Assembly: GCA_910577285.1 (NCBI GenBank)
Contig: CAJTLO010000006.1
Location: 1 to 64,000, forward strand
From: an uncultured Rikenellaceae bacterium
GTDB taxonomy: Bacteria; Bacteroidota; Bacteroidia; Bacteroidales; Rikenellaceae
DNA length: 64,000 bases
Direction: 5' to 3'
Position numbers and translations under genes: made by a program. Each line of letters begins with the position of its first letter. The first letter of the stretch is position 1. Positions 53,483-62,010 of the stretch are shown here, piece by piece. Under the pieces are notes generated by a model. That model ran no database searches. It saw only the letters and a program-made list of their open reading frames with translations, and was not told where the DNA came from.

Positions 53483-54475
53483 TCACTCGATTACGATCAC
53501 CAGGGTTTCGAGCGGTGTCGCCCAGTCGTAGACGAACTTCGCATGGGAGGTGGCATTGCGCACACACATGTGCGAACGGGGCGTAGTACCCAGCGTGGAG
53601 GTGAACTCGATGTAGTTTTTCTCGGTGGCCTTGGGGTTATTGAGGGGGACGCCGTGGATGTAGCCGCCGCGGGTGAAGCGGCTGGCCCAAGGAGCGAAGC
53701 CGGCAATCTGTGAGCTGCCGTCGTGGAGGTAGTACATTTTCGGTTTGTGCTCCTGGATCACATAGATGCCCAGCGGCGTTTCCTGCTGGTAGGGCGGATT
53801 GTGCAACCCGGTGGTCGCCGGATTCATGCTGCGCACGTACCAGGTGTTTCCGTCGCCTTTCTCGAGCGTGGCGATGTTCTGATTGGTGCGGTCCACGAAA
53901 ATCACTTTCGAAAAGCGGTGTACCGGCAATACCTCTACGTAGTCCTTCGGAACGTACCAGGCGCCGTCGTAGAGCACCGAGCAGGCCTGCACGTAATCCG
54001 CACTATCCTGCAGCAACATGAAAAGGGCTCCGTCGCGACCGTACCGTACCGGTTTCTCCAGGGTTGTGTCGTACAGCGGAATCGACTGGTAGCGGCTGAT
54101 GCCGTATTGGTCGGTGGAGCTGCGGTATTCGTCCGTCTGCGGTTCCTCTACCTCGGGAGCGATGCCGTTCATATTCTTGTAATTCTGTAGCGTTACCCAC
54201 GTTACATGGCCGTTTTGCACCGTTTCCAGGGCGTTCAGCCACTCCGTCATCTTGTCCCACTGGAAGGATCGTTCCGTATCGCGGTAGGAATAGGTGTCCT
54301 CCAGAGTGTGCTCCTTATAGGAGAGCTCTTTGACTATCTCCACCTGGGGAGTCGAGCCGCTTGCAGGGATATAGGCGGCGATTGGGGCCGGAACCGCAGG
54401 AAGCTGCGGAAATGCGGCCGGGCCTGAGCAGAGCGACAGGAGCGCGGCTGCCGTAAATGCTTTCATCGTGTGCAT
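53483..54475 (-). CDS. L,D-transpeptidase (YkuD domain), exported
   Basis: 330 residues with a signal peptide (MHTMKAFTAAALLSLCSGPA). The YkuD domain lies from about residue 190: FSKVIFVDRTNQNIATLE, TTGLHNPPYQQETPLGIYVI, GGYIHGVP (His) and TPRSHMCVRN, in which the catalytic Cys sits in S-H-M-C instead of the usual S-H-G-C. Such enzymes cross-link peptidoglycan (3-3 bonds) or attach proteins. The N-terminal 180 residues form an extra domain of unknown role. The Met in the active-site motif is a small departure and may alter substrate use. Confidence 0.85.
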   Translation of the reverse strand: MHTMKAFTAAALLSLCSGPAAFPQLPAVPAPIAAYIPASGSTPQVEIVKELSYKEHTLEDTYSYRDTERSFQWDKMTEWLNALETVQNGHVTWVTLQNYKNMNGIAPEVEEPQTDEYRSSTDQYGISRYQSIPLYDTTLEKPVRYGRDGALFMLLQDSADYVQACSVLYDGAWYVPKDYVEVLPVHRFSKVIFVDRTNQNIATLEKGDGNTWYVRSMNPATTGLHNPPYQQETPLGIYVIQEHKPKMYYLHDGSSQIAGFAPWASRFTRGGYIHGVPLNNPKATEKNYIEFTSTLGTTPRSHMCVRNATSHAKFVYDWATPLETLVIVIE

Positions 54476-54749
54476 GGTCGATTCGTTTATAGGGTTTATG
54501 CTCTCTCCATTCTCAATTTTTGTGCAATTCTTTGTTCGGGTCCCGGTCGGGGAACGTATGTAGATGCGATTATCGGCTCGTTTCGTATTTGTTTCGGACC
54601 GCTTTCAATGTCGTATTCAGGACATAAAATACGCTTATCGGTAAAAATATTGTGTATTTTTCTTGTTGATATCCGTTTTGTGTATACATTCGTGGTGTAG
54701 CATGGAGCGGGGAGGCGTCGTCTCCGGCTCGTATTTAAATAGATTGTGT
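54476..54749. other. Intergenic region between divergent genes
   Basis: Control regions of the L,D-transpeptidase (minus) and the AraC regulator (plus). No gene and no full promoter match noted. Confidence 0.4.
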
Positions 54750-55658
54750 ATGAATGAAGTTTGCACGCGCGGGAAATCCCTGTTCTTCGGGGGCGGGTCC
54801 GGAAATGCGGAGTATTACGGTCGAGAAACGATAGCCGAAAATGTTCGGTTGCTTCCCCGGGAGGTGCGGATGGGGGGAGGACGTTTCTCGGTGGTGCTGT
54901 TGGTGCTCGCCGGACAGGTCGAGATAACCCTGAACGGAGGGGAGCGCATGCGGGTGGGGGCCGGTCGGATCGTTCTCTTTCCGCCCGAAGGTTATTATGT
55001 GGTGTCGGCCTGCGAGGAGGAGGCGCATCTGTTGGCATACGGAATCGAAGAGTTGCTGGAGATGTGGGAGGGCGAAATGTTTCCCGTGACCGGAGCTGCG
55101 GTCGCCCCTTCGGGGGAAAGGGCAACCGCGCTGGCGATGAACGAACGGTTGTGGGAGTATGCGCTGAACCTTTCCGGTTATCTGGCCGACGGGGTGTCGG
55201 GACCGCGTTTCATGCGTATGAAGGCTTTCGAGTTCATCCATTTGCTTCGCTTCTATTATCCCCGTCGCGAGCTCGCCGCTTTTTTTGCTCCTCTGCTGAA
55301 CGAGCATACCGATTTTACCCGTATCGTGATGGACAACTGGTGCCGGGTGAGGAGCAAGGCGGAACTGGCCGCGATTGCCGGATTGAGCACGTCGCGTTTC
55401 GGCGTGAAGTTCAGGGAGGTGTTCGGCACCTCGCCCTATCAGTGGATGATGTCGCGCCGCAGCGAACGGATCTATCAGAAACTGGTTTACGGCACCGAGT
55501 CGTTGAAGGAGATCAGCGAAGAGTTCCATTTCGGTTCGGTGCAGCACTTCAACGACTTTTGCAAGAAGCGGTTCGGAACGACTCCGGGACGCCTGCGCAG
55601 CCGCCGGGGCATCGGGGCTGCGACCGCGGAGCCTGTCGGGGAAACGGTCGTCGGATAG
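54750..55658 (+). CDS. AraC-family transcriptional regulator
   Basis: 302 residues from the ATG at 54750. The N-terminal half is a cupin-like sensor (FSVVLLVLAGQVEITLNGGE, RIVLFPPEGYYVV). The C-terminal AraC DNA-binding domain has two helix-turn-helix motifs: KAELAAIAGLSTSRFGVKF then SPYQWMMSRRSERI, and SLKEISEEFHFGSVQHFNDF followed by FGTTPGRLRSRRG. The ligand is unknown. It faces away from the L,D-transpeptidase gene and is followed by a terminator shared with glnA. Confidence 0.92.
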   Translation: MNEVCTRGKSLFFGGGSGNAEYYGRETIAENVRLLPREVRMGGGRFSVVLLVLAGQVEITLNGGERMRVGAGRIVLFPPEGYYVVSACEEEAHLLAYGIEELLEMWEGEMFPVTGAAVAPSGERATALAMNERLWEYALNLSGYLADGVSGPRFMRMKAFEFIHLLRFYYPRRELAAFFAPLLNEHTDFTRIVMDNWCRVRSKAELAAIAGLSTSRFGVKFREVFGTSPYQWMMSRRSERIYQKLVYGTESLKEISEEFHFGSVQHFNDFCKKRFGTTPGRLRSRRGIGAATAEPVGETVVG

Positions 55659-55680
55659 GGTTCCGGCCTGCCGGAAAATG

Positions 55681-55711
55681 AAAAAGCCCCGCTTTCGAAG
55701 CGGGGCTTTTT
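55681..55711. terminator. Bidirectional terminator, araC-type gene / glnA
   Basis: Stem AAAAAGCCCCGCTT / AAGCGGGGCTTTTT between converging genes. Confidence 0.92.
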
Positions 55712-55727
55712 CGGTGCGGTCGTAGGA

Positions 55728-57236
55728 TCAACCGCAGTAGTAGTATTTGCTGACCATTTCGGCCATCAGTTCGGGATGTTCTTTCACCTCGCGGCGGATG
55801 TTGCCGTCGTTGTAGGCACGCAGCGTTTTGATGATGCTGTCGATCATGGCCGGGCTGAAGATGCCTTTGGCCTCGTAGGCGGCACGCTGTTCGGCCAGTC
55901 GGTCGGCCGAGGCGGCGCAGGAGTCGGGCAGCTGGTCGAGTGCGGCCACGCGGTCTTTGTTCTCCTCCTTGTGGATGTTCACGTCCACATAGGTCTTTTC
56001 GGCTATTTCGAGGCCGTCGGGGAGCTCCAGACCGTAGCGGCAGGCTACGCAAAGGGCCGAGAGCAACTGGTAGATGTCGGCGGAGCAGTCGGCCGAACGG
56101 ATCTCTACGGTCTGCTTGGCCGAGGTGTCCCGGAGCATCTCCTTGTCCTGTGGATTCACCTGCGAGAACATGTCGCGTTTGGCGGTCCAGCCGAGCGGCA
56201 CGCGCACGAGTACCGAGCGGTTGCGGTCGCCCCAGCAGATGTTGGTGGGAGCTTCCTGGTGCGGTACGAGGCGGAAGTACGACGTCGGGTTGGCGTTACC
56301 GAAGGCGGTGATCGACGGTGCGAGCTTCATCATGCCGGCGATGGCGCGACGTGCCGTTTCCGAGAGTTTGCCCTCGGCGTCGAGCATCATGTTCTTGCCG
56401 TCCTTCATGATGCGCATGTGGATGTGGAGACCGGAACCCGCTTTGCCTTCCGTGATCTTGGGTGCGAAACTGGTGTCCAGACCGTATTCGTAGGCGAGGT
56501 TGCGGATGACCCATTTGGCGAGAATCAGCTGGTCGGCAGCGTCTTCCACGTCGGTGGGGAGGAACTCGATCTCGTTCTGTTCGTAGATGCGGCCGTCCAG
56601 GCGGAAGTTACCTACCTCCGAGTGGCCGTATTTGATCTTGCCGCCGATGAGTGCGATGTAGTACATGCACTGCGTGCGGAAGCTGTTGAACTTGGCGAAC
56701 GGTGCCGATTCGTGGTAGCCTTTCTGGTCTACGGCCGGATACATCTGCGTCTGTTCGTTTTCGGGAGCCGAAACGTAGTATTCGAGCTCGCCCATCGCCT
56801 CGTAGGTCATGCCGGTAACCTCCGTGAAAGCCTTCTTGGCTTTGTGGAGGGTGTACTCGGGCGAACTTTCCAGGCGCTGGCCGTCCTTGTCGAAGAAGGA
56901 GCAGAGGAAGCACAGCGTAGGCAGTTCGGCGAACGGATCGATGAACGCCGTGCGCAGACGCGGAATGACATAAAGGTCGCTGCTGCCCGCTTCGATGAAG
57001 GGGAAGAGGCTGGAGCCGTCCACGCGCTCTCCGCAAGTGAGGATGGAGTTGAGGTACTCTTCGTTCGTGATGACGAAGTTCAGAGTCTTCAGCCTGCCGT
57101 CGGCGGCCGGATACATGAAGTTGACCATGCCGATACCGTTCTCCTTGACGAAGGAGGTGATGTCGGCAAGCGTGAATTCTGCCGCAGGTTTTCCGATGAG
57201 GGCCTGCATCGTGTTCGAACGTATGTCCATGTCCAT
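55728..57236 (-). CDS. glnA: Glutamine synthetase
   Basis: 502 residues, GSI size class. The beta-grasp N-domain has GMVNFMYPAADGRLK. The catalytic part has MGELEYYVSAPE (metal Glu), GKAGSGLHIHMRI (Gly-rich, His), ANPTSYFRLVPHQEAPTNIC and RVPLGW, then EIRSADCSADIYQLLSALC. There is no clear adenylylation-site Tyr motif of the enteric type. It makes glutamine from glutamate and ammonia. Glutamate and ammonia from the hut operon could feed it (inference). It is a single gene with its own promoter and a leader hairpin. Confidence 0.92.
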   Translation of the reverse strand: MDMDIRSNTMQALIGKPAAEFTLADITSFVKENGIGMVNFMYPAADGRLKTLNFVITNEEYLNSILTCGERVDGSSLFPFIEAGSSDLYVIPRLRTAFIDPFAELPTLCFLCSFFDKDGQRLESSPEYTLHKAKKAFTEVTGMTYEAMGELEYYVSAPENEQTQMYPAVDQKGYHESAPFAKFNSFRTQCMYYIALIGGKIKYGHSEVGNFRLDGRIYEQNEIEFLPTDVEDAADQLILAKWVIRNLAYEYGLDTSFAPKITEGKAGSGLHIHMRIMKDGKNMMLDAEGKLSETARRAIAGMMKLAPSITAFGNANPTSYFRLVPHQEAPTNICWGDRNRSVLVRVPLGWTAKRDMFSQVNPQDKEMLRDTSAKQTVEIRSADCSADIYQLLSALCVACRYGLELPDGLEIAEKTYVDVNIHKEENKDRVAALDQLPDSCAASADRLAEQRAAYEAKGIFSPAMIDSIIKTLRAYNDGNIRREVKEHPELMAEMVSKYYYCG

Positions 57237-57267
57237 ATGGTAATTTTATGGGTGTATCTGTCGTTAT

Positions 57268-57298
57268 TACAGCCCGAACGCAGTTGCGTCCGAGCTGT
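57268..57298 (-). promoter_or_regulatory. Hairpin in glnA leader
   Basis: On the minus strand, AGCTCGGACGCA and TGCGTTCGGGCT pair around a short loop, between the predicted transcript start (about 57297) and the ATG at 57236. No T-run follows. Confidence 0.5.
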
Positions 57299-57303
57299 CA
57301 CGG

Positions 57304-57333
57304 CAAAGATATGAAATATTTCGGCCGGGCAAT
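57304..57333 (-). promoter_or_regulatory. Promoter of glnA
   Basis: ATTG (plus 57330-57333), 18 bp, then TATCTTTG (plus 57304-57311) on the minus strand. Confidence 0.6.
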
Positions 57334-57452
57334 AAATCCTTGTGGAAATTATTACGATAACGCCCGGTTTGCTTCGGATTTATTACAAAGGTCCCTGCGC
57401 TTCCTTCCTTTTCGGTACTTTGCTCCGGAGAGGAAAGGGGCTGCGGCCGGAG

Positions 57453-57821
57453 TTACTCTTCCAGCAGGTCGAGAAGCTCGTTGTCGCGGCTATTCGTCAG
57501 CTGTGCCGGCACGACGTCTTTCAGGGGAACGTAGTAGACCGTGGAGGTGGGCGTGTAGATGCCGCAGGTGAGCGAACCCACCAGTCCGTTGAGGAAGCTC
57601 CAGTAGTTCCGGATCACGTAGTTCCGGTGGTTGCCTACATACTCCTGTGCTTTCATGGTGGCATTGTTGAGCGGTACGAGGCCGTAGATTAAATGGTGGT
57701 TCCATTCCCGGCTCACCTCGATGAGCGGTTCGTTGCGTTCCACGGTTCCCACCACGATACGGGTGTTGTAGCAGGAGGTCAGGGTCGCCGCACCGAGGGC
57801 TGCGAGTACGAGTCTTTTCAT
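57453..57821 (-). CDS. Bor-family lipoprotein
   Basis: 122 residues. The signal MKRLVLAALGAATLTSC ends at a lipobox Cys near residue 17. The body has a HHLIYGLVPLNN segment and FLNGLVGSLTCGIYTPTSTV, which lines up with the FVNGLLGFITLGIYTP end of phage lambda Bor as I recall it, so it belongs to or near the Lambda_Bor family. Bor is an outer-membrane lipoprotein that raises serum resistance in lambda lysogens; in Bacteroidetes the role is unknown. A -7-like TATCTTTG lies at 57888-57895 (minus). Confidence 0.75.
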   Translation of the reverse strand: MKRLVLAALGAATLTSCYNTRIVVGTVERNEPLIEVSREWNHHLIYGLVPLNNATMKAQEYVGNHRNYVIRNYWSFLNGLVGSLTCGIYTPTSTVYYVPLKDVVPAQLTNSRDNELLDLLEE

Positions 57822-58161
57822 AGGTTGGTTGTTTTGGTGTCGACGTCCGCCGCAAGGAGAGGCGGAGCGATCGAGGTTACATATATACAAAGATAGGATT
57901 TTCCGGGATTCGAGGGGCCGGGAGGGGATCGTTTTTCGGTATCGGTCGGGCATAGCGGAGTAGGGGGCGGGTGCAGGTGCGCGGTGCGGTTGCAGGGCGG
58001 CAGGCTCGATCGGGAGGAGGGGCCGTCGTTTGGCGGATCTCGTGTCGTTGCGGTTTTTCTCTTTTCGGCTGCATCGGCCGTTCGGCTGCTTTTGCTGCGG
58101 GTCGGCCGGGGAGCGGGAGAGGGAGCGGTCGCCCGCGGTTTGCGGAAAAGGGGCGGAAAGT
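57822..58161. other. Intergenic region between bor-like and urea transporter genes
   Basis: Divergent upstream regions; the left end holds the -7 box of the bor-like gene (57888-57895). No gene seen in the remaining G-rich sequence. Confidence 0.45.
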
Positions 58162-58192
58162 TTTGGGGCGTGGGGCGGAATGGGTATTTTTG
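58162..58192 (+). promoter_or_regulatory. Promoter of the urea transporter
   Basis: TTTG at 58162-58165, 19 bp, then TATTTTTG at 58185-58192, a full consensus match. The ATG at 58211 would lie only about 12 nt after the start of the RNA. Confidence 0.75.
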
Positions 58193-58210
58193 TGCCTCTA
58201 TTGTTACGGT

Positions 58211-59074
58211 ATGCGGGAAGCGGTCGTCATTCTATTGCGCGGTGTGGGGCAGGTGTTGTTCCGGAGGAGCGCACTTTCGGGATTGCTGATGCTGGCGGGT
58301 ATTGCTGCGGGTTCGTGGCGGATTGCCCTGTTGGCATTGTGCGGCAATGCGGCGGGCAACCTTACGGCCCGGCTCTGCCGTTATCCCGTGCAGGAGATTC
58401 GTGACGGGTTGTACGGCTTCAACGGAACATTGGTGGGAATCGCCGTCGGTATCTTTTTCCGGTGGGGTTGGGAGACGGCTCTCTTGCTTGTGGCCGCCTC
58501 GGCTCTCGCCACGCTGTCGGTCCGTCTTTTCGCTCGCTGCCGTCTGCAGGGATTCACGGCACCGTTTATTCTCGCCGTATGGATGCTGTCGGGAGTTGTC
58601 GCCCTGTGGATGCCGGAGCTTCGCGTGGCCGCGGAGGTCGCTTTGCTCGAGGCTGCACCCCGGTGGTTCCGTGCCTTCTCGTTGGGGGTAGGGCAGACGA
58701 TGCTCCAGGGGACGACGGTGGTCGCCGGAGTGCTCTTTCTGGCGGGGATGGCGGTCGACGATCTCCGCAGTGCGGCCTATGCGGCTTGGGGAGCCTTGCT
58801 GCCGTTGGCCGTTGCGTTCGTGACGACCGATTATGCGGCGTTCAATGCGGGGCTTTACGGCTACAACGGGGTGTTGTGCGCTGCGGCCCTGGCCGGCCCG
58901 GCGGGGCGCGATTTCGCTCGTGCCACGGTTGCCGTACTCCTTTCGGTGGGGTTGCAGTGGCTCGGCATGCGCTGGGGGATCTTGACGCTTACCGCGCCTT
59001 TTGTCCTGTCGGTGTGGATGGTGACGGGGGTGCGGAAACTTGCGACCCGGAAACGATGCGTTCTTAAATCTTGA
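58211..59074 (+). CDS. Urea transporter (UT family)
   Basis: 287 residues from the ATG at 58211; a longer frame to 57971 is G-rich noise upstream of the promoter. The two-fold repeat of UT channels is visible: EIRDGLYGFNGTLVGIAVG in the first half and NAGLYGYNGVLCAAALA in the second, each followed by an LTAPF/FTAPFIL-type motif (QGFTAPFILAVWM, LTLTAPFVLSVWM). These line the urea pore in the inner membrane. No urease genes are in the window. It is followed after 7 bp by a small membrane protein gene, so the two are probably cotranscribed. Confidence 0.9.
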   Translation: MREAVVILLRGVGQVLFRRSALSGLLMLAGIAAGSWRIALLALCGNAAGNLTARLCRYPVQEIRDGLYGFNGTLVGIAVGIFFRWGWETALLLVAASALATLSVRLFARCRLQGFTAPFILAVWMLSGVVALWMPELRVAAEVALLEAAPRWFRAFSLGVGQTMLQGTTVVAGVLFLAGMAVDDLRSAAYAAWGALLPLAVAFVTTDYAAFNAGLYGYNGVLCAAALAGPAGRDFARATVAVLLSVGLQWLGMRWGILTLTAPFVLSVWMVTGVRKLATRKRCVLKS

Positions 59075-59081
59075 GATATCT

Positions 59082-59417
59082 ATGAAGTTCTCTACACGTT
59101 TGAAATATGTATTCGCAACGCTCTTGATGGGGGCGATCGTGGCGTTCGACCATGTCTGGGCCGGTTGGTTGCCGGACGAGTACCCCTATGCGGTCTGGAT
59201 TCATTACGGATTGTTGGTCCCCGTAGGATTCTGTCTGGCCGTCAGTCTGGGAATGAATACCGGCAATCCGGAGCGGAGCGTTTTCGCTGTCACTTGCGGG
59301 ATTGCGGCCACGATGCTGCTTGCCGTGCTGCCCGGCATCAACATGGCCATCGTGCTGAATCGTTTCGTGCCGCTGGTGATCGGTGCCTTCGTCCAGTGGC
59401 TCGTGGTCCGCAGGTAG
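59082..59417 (+). CDS. Small membrane protein, partner of urea transporter gene
   Basis: 111 residues with about four hydrophobic helices (KYVFATLLMGAIVAFDHVWA, HYGLLVPVGFCLAVSLGM, TCGIAATMLLAVLPGIN, FVPLVIGAFVQWLVV). It starts 7 bp after the urea transporter and ends before a terminator, so it is the second gene of that unit. I do not recognise the family; an accessory role in urea or ammonium handling is only a guess from position. Confidence 0.7.
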   Translation: MKFSTRLKYVFATLLMGAIVAFDHVWAGWLPDEYPYAVWIHYGLLVPVGFCLAVSLGMNTGNPERSVFAVTCGIAATMLLAVLPGINMAIVLNRFVPLVIGAFVQWLVVRR

Positions 59418-59548
59418 GAAGGGAAGGCGTCTTTCCGTTTCCTTCCCCTCTTCCGGGCGGGTGTTGCTTGTTTCTTGTGCGGGGCGACGGTGCTTCGGGA
59501 AGCTCCCCGGAGACCGAATCGCCGGGGATGTTGGCGAAGTGTTCTTAT

Positions 59549-59581
59549 AGGCTGTCCGAAAAGCGGACAGCCTTTGTTTTT
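59549..59581 (+). terminator. Terminator of urea transporter unit
   Basis: Stem AGGCTGTCCG / CGGACAGCCT, then TTGTTTTT. Confidence 0.85.
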
Positions 59582-59989
59582 CTGCGGATCGGTCGGTGAG
59601 CCGATATGGCACCTCCCGCTTTGCCTGTTTCGGTGCATGGCAGCATTTCGGAACAGCGGCAGAAGATTTTTGGGGGCTTCGGACGGTATGCGGGACAAGG
59701 GGAAGCGGCGGCGTATGCCTTGTCGCCGAGTCCCTTTCTTTTTTGGTGACTGTCGGGGGCAAGGCGGCTATGGGAGCGCTGGCGACGCGATTTGGGGTTG
59801 CGGTAGCCTGTATTGGTGAGTGCTTTCAGGGGGCAGGTACCTTATTCCGGTTCGGCGATGCGTTTCCCTTTTCCGGAAGGAAATGCAAACGGGCGATTGG
59901 GGGGAGCCAGGTACGGAAGGGGAGCGGTTGTGCGCGGGTGCGTGGGGCGGGTCGGAAACGAGGGTGAGAAAGCGGCGTACCGGTAAATG
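59582..59989. other. Intergenic region
   Basis: About 400 bp without recognisable genes. Confidence 0.5.
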
Positions 59990-60020
59990 AAAACGCCCCG
60001 ATAACTCATCGGGGCGTTTT
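59990..60020 (-). terminator. Terminator of tRNA-Arg
   Basis: Stem AAAACGCCCCGAT / ATCGGGGCGTTTT, 16 bp beyond the tRNA 3' end. Confidence 0.88.
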
Positions 60021-60035
60021 CTTGCAAAGTTTTTG

Positions 60036-60109
60036 TGACTCCGACAGGATTCAAACCTGTAACCGCCTGATCCGTAGTCAGGTACTCTATTCAGTTGAGC
60101 TACGGAGCC
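60036..60109 (-). tRNA. tRNA-Arg (anticodon ACG)
   Basis: 74 nt: acceptor GGCTCCG with CGGAGTC, D-arm with AGCTCAACTGAATAGAGT, anticodon stem CCTGA/TCAGG with loop CTACGGA, T-loop TTTGAAT. ACG is read with inosine at the wobble position. Confidence 0.93.
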
Positions 60110-60245
60110 GTATTTCCTGATTGCGAGTGCAAAGATAGGCATTTCTCCTAACAATGCAAATTTTTTGCGATGTCTTTCCGTGTTTTTGCACGTTTTTTAT
60201 TTCGCGGAGAGATGTGGGGTAAGGTGAAATATTTGATTATAAATG

Positions 60246-60277
60246 AAAAAGCCGAGGCTCGAATACCTCGGCTTTTT
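60246..60277. terminator. Terminator of the TlpA-like gene
   Basis: Stem AAAAAGCCGAGG / CCTCGGCTTTTT, 24 bp beyond the stop codon of the minus-strand gene. Confidence 0.9.
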
Positions 60278-60300
60278 GAGAACCGCGAATCGGAAAAATG

Positions 60301-61332
60301 TTACTTTTTGTCGAAGATCTCCGCGAGTTTGGCGTTTACCTCGTCGCCGCGCAGGTTCTTGGCAACGATGGTGCCGTCGGGGCCGATAAGGAAGTTGGAG
60401 GGAATGTTCTGGATGGCGTAGGCCTTGCTGGCTTTCTGCGTTTTGTCGTCGATGGCCGCTACGTTGGTCCAGGTCATCTTGTTGTCCTCCAGCGCTGCTT
60501 TCCAGGCATCCGCTTCCCGGTCGAGCGACACGCCGTAGATCTCCAGGCCCTTGTCGTGGTAGATTTCATAGGCTTTTACCAGCACCGGTACTTCCATCAT
60601 GCACGGACCGCACCACGAAGCCCAGAAGTCGAGCAGTACGTATTTGCCTTCGCCCACCAGCGAGGAGAGGGCGATCTCGTTGCCGTTGGCGTCGGGAAGG
60701 ACGATGTCGGTGTATTTGTTGCCTACGTCGGTGTTCTTCTTGGCCTGGGCATGCTCCCGGATCTCGGTAGCCAGTGCGGTTTTCTGAATGGCCGGAGAGA
60801 ACTGGTCGAGCTTTGCCGTGATGGCGTCGCCGTCCCAGTCGTTCATCAGGCTGGTGAGCAGGTAGAGACCGAAGTAGTTGTCGAGGTTGGCCTCCATGGC
60901 ATCGGCCATGGAGCTCTTCATCTCGTCGGCTACCGCCCGGCGCTCCTCTTCCGAACCGGCCGTGTAGAACCGTTCCATGATCTCGTATTGCCGTTCGTTG
61001 AACTGCGTGTTGTTGTCGTTGGCCTTGGTGCCGGTGATCTTCAGCGTTTCGTCTTTTCCGCCCTCCACGGTGATCTTGCCCGGTTCGAGGAAGATCATCG
61101 CCAGCGGCTGGTTCTCGTTGCTGAGCAGGCCGAGCGCCGGTTCGTCGGCAGTGCCCTTGAGGGAGAACCGGCCGTCGGTAACGGGCGCTTCGGCGATGTT
61201 CTCGCCTTCGTCGTTCATGAGCGTAACGGTGCCGGTGAGGCCCGTAATGTTGCCGGTGATGGTGTAGCCGTTCTTCTTACCGCAACTGCAGAGCATCACG
61301 GCCATGGCTGCGATCAATAGGATTTTTTTCAT
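60301..61332 (-). CDS. TlpA-like thiol-disulfide lipoprotein with DUF4369-type N-domain
   Basis: 343 residues. The signal MKKILLIAAMAVMLCSC gives a lipobox Cys at residue 17. Residues about 22-110 are a beta-rich domain (YTITGNITGLTGTVTL) like DUF4369, a helical linker follows, and residues about 205-343 are a thioredoxin fold with FWASWCGPCMMEVP (CxxC) and NIPSNFLIGPDG (cis-Pro loop). It is a periplasmic-facing reductase or oxidase of the AhpC/TSA-TlpA type common in Bacteroidetes; the partner is unknown. It follows ruvC by 26 bp on the same strand. Confidence 0.9.
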   Translation of the reverse strand: MKKILLIAAMAVMLCSCGKKNGYTITGNITGLTGTVTLMNDEGENIAEAPVTDGRFSLKGTADEPALGLLSNENQPLAMIFLEPGKITVEGGKDETLKITGTKANDNNTQFNERQYEIMERFYTAGSEEERRAVADEMKSSMADAMEANLDNYFGLYLLTSLMNDWDGDAITAKLDQFSPAIQKTALATEIREHAQAKKNTDVGNKYTDIVLPDANGNEIALSSLVGEGKYVLLDFWASWCGPCMMEVPVLVKAYEIYHDKGLEIYGVSLDREADAWKAALEDNKMTWTNVAAIDDKTQKASKAYAIQNIPSNFLIGPDGTIVAKNLRGDEVNAKLAEIFDKK

Positions 61333-61358
61333 AATTTTGGTTTATAATGTGTTTGGTT

Positions 61359-61958
61359 TTATTTTTTTGTTTTAACCTCCCGTTCCGGGTTGCGTGCCAC
61401 GAACTCCTCCCATGTGCTGCCCGAACTTTTGCGGCGGCTCTTCGCGGGGCCGGGGGCGGCGGAGAGGGGTGATGCGGCGACGAAATAGTGACACAAAGCT
61501 ACTGCCAAACCGTCGGTGGCGTCCAGCCTTTTGGGATTGTATTCGATGCCGAGCATGCTTTTGAGCATGGCGGCCACCTGTTCTTTGGCTGCGCCGCCCG
61601 CTCCCGTGACCGATTGTTTGATCCGTCGCGGAGCGTATTCGAAGACGGGGACCTCCTTGTGCAGGGCGGCGGCCATCGCCACGCCTTGTGCCCGGCCGAG
61701 TTTCAGCATGCTCTGTACGTTTTCGCCGAAAAAGGGCGATTCGAGCGCCACTTCGTCTGGCGCGTACTCTTCGATCAGGGCCGATACCCGTTCGAAAATA
61801 TGGTGCAGTTTGGCGTAGGCGTCCGGCAGGCGTCCCAGTTCGATGTCGCCCATGACGATGCACGAGAGACTGTTGCCCCTCACCTCGAGCACGCCGTATC
61901 CCATACGGTTCGTGCCGGGGTCGATACCCATGATGCGCATAGGTTTGGCGGAGATCAT
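61359..61958 (-). CDS. ruvC: Holliday junction endonuclease RuvC
   Basis: 199 residues. Acidic active-site residues lie in RIMGIDPGTNRMGYG, VALESPFFGENVQS and DATDGLAVALCH; KQSVTGAGGAAKEQV is the DNA-binding helix region. It cuts Holliday junctions with RuvAB. The C-terminal tail (about 30 residues, rich in Ser, Arg and Lys) extends beyond the core. The first ATG (MISAKPMRIMGID) or the internal one six codons later could be the start. It sits downstream of lpxD by 52 bp. Confidence 0.95.
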   Translation of the reverse strand: MISAKPMRIMGIDPGTNRMGYGVLEVRGNSLSCIVMGDIELGRLPDAYAKLHHIFERVSALIEEYAPDEVALESPFFGENVQSMLKLGRAQGVAMAAALHKEVPVFEYAPRRIKQSVTGAGGAAKEQVAAMLKSMLGIEYNPKRLDATDGLAVALCHYFVAASPLSAAPGPAKSRRKSSGSTWEEFVARNPEREVKTKK

Positions 61959-62010
61959 CGTTCGGTCGTCTGTCGTTCCCCCCGGGTCCGGAGTCGGGTC
62001 GGGAGAAGGG

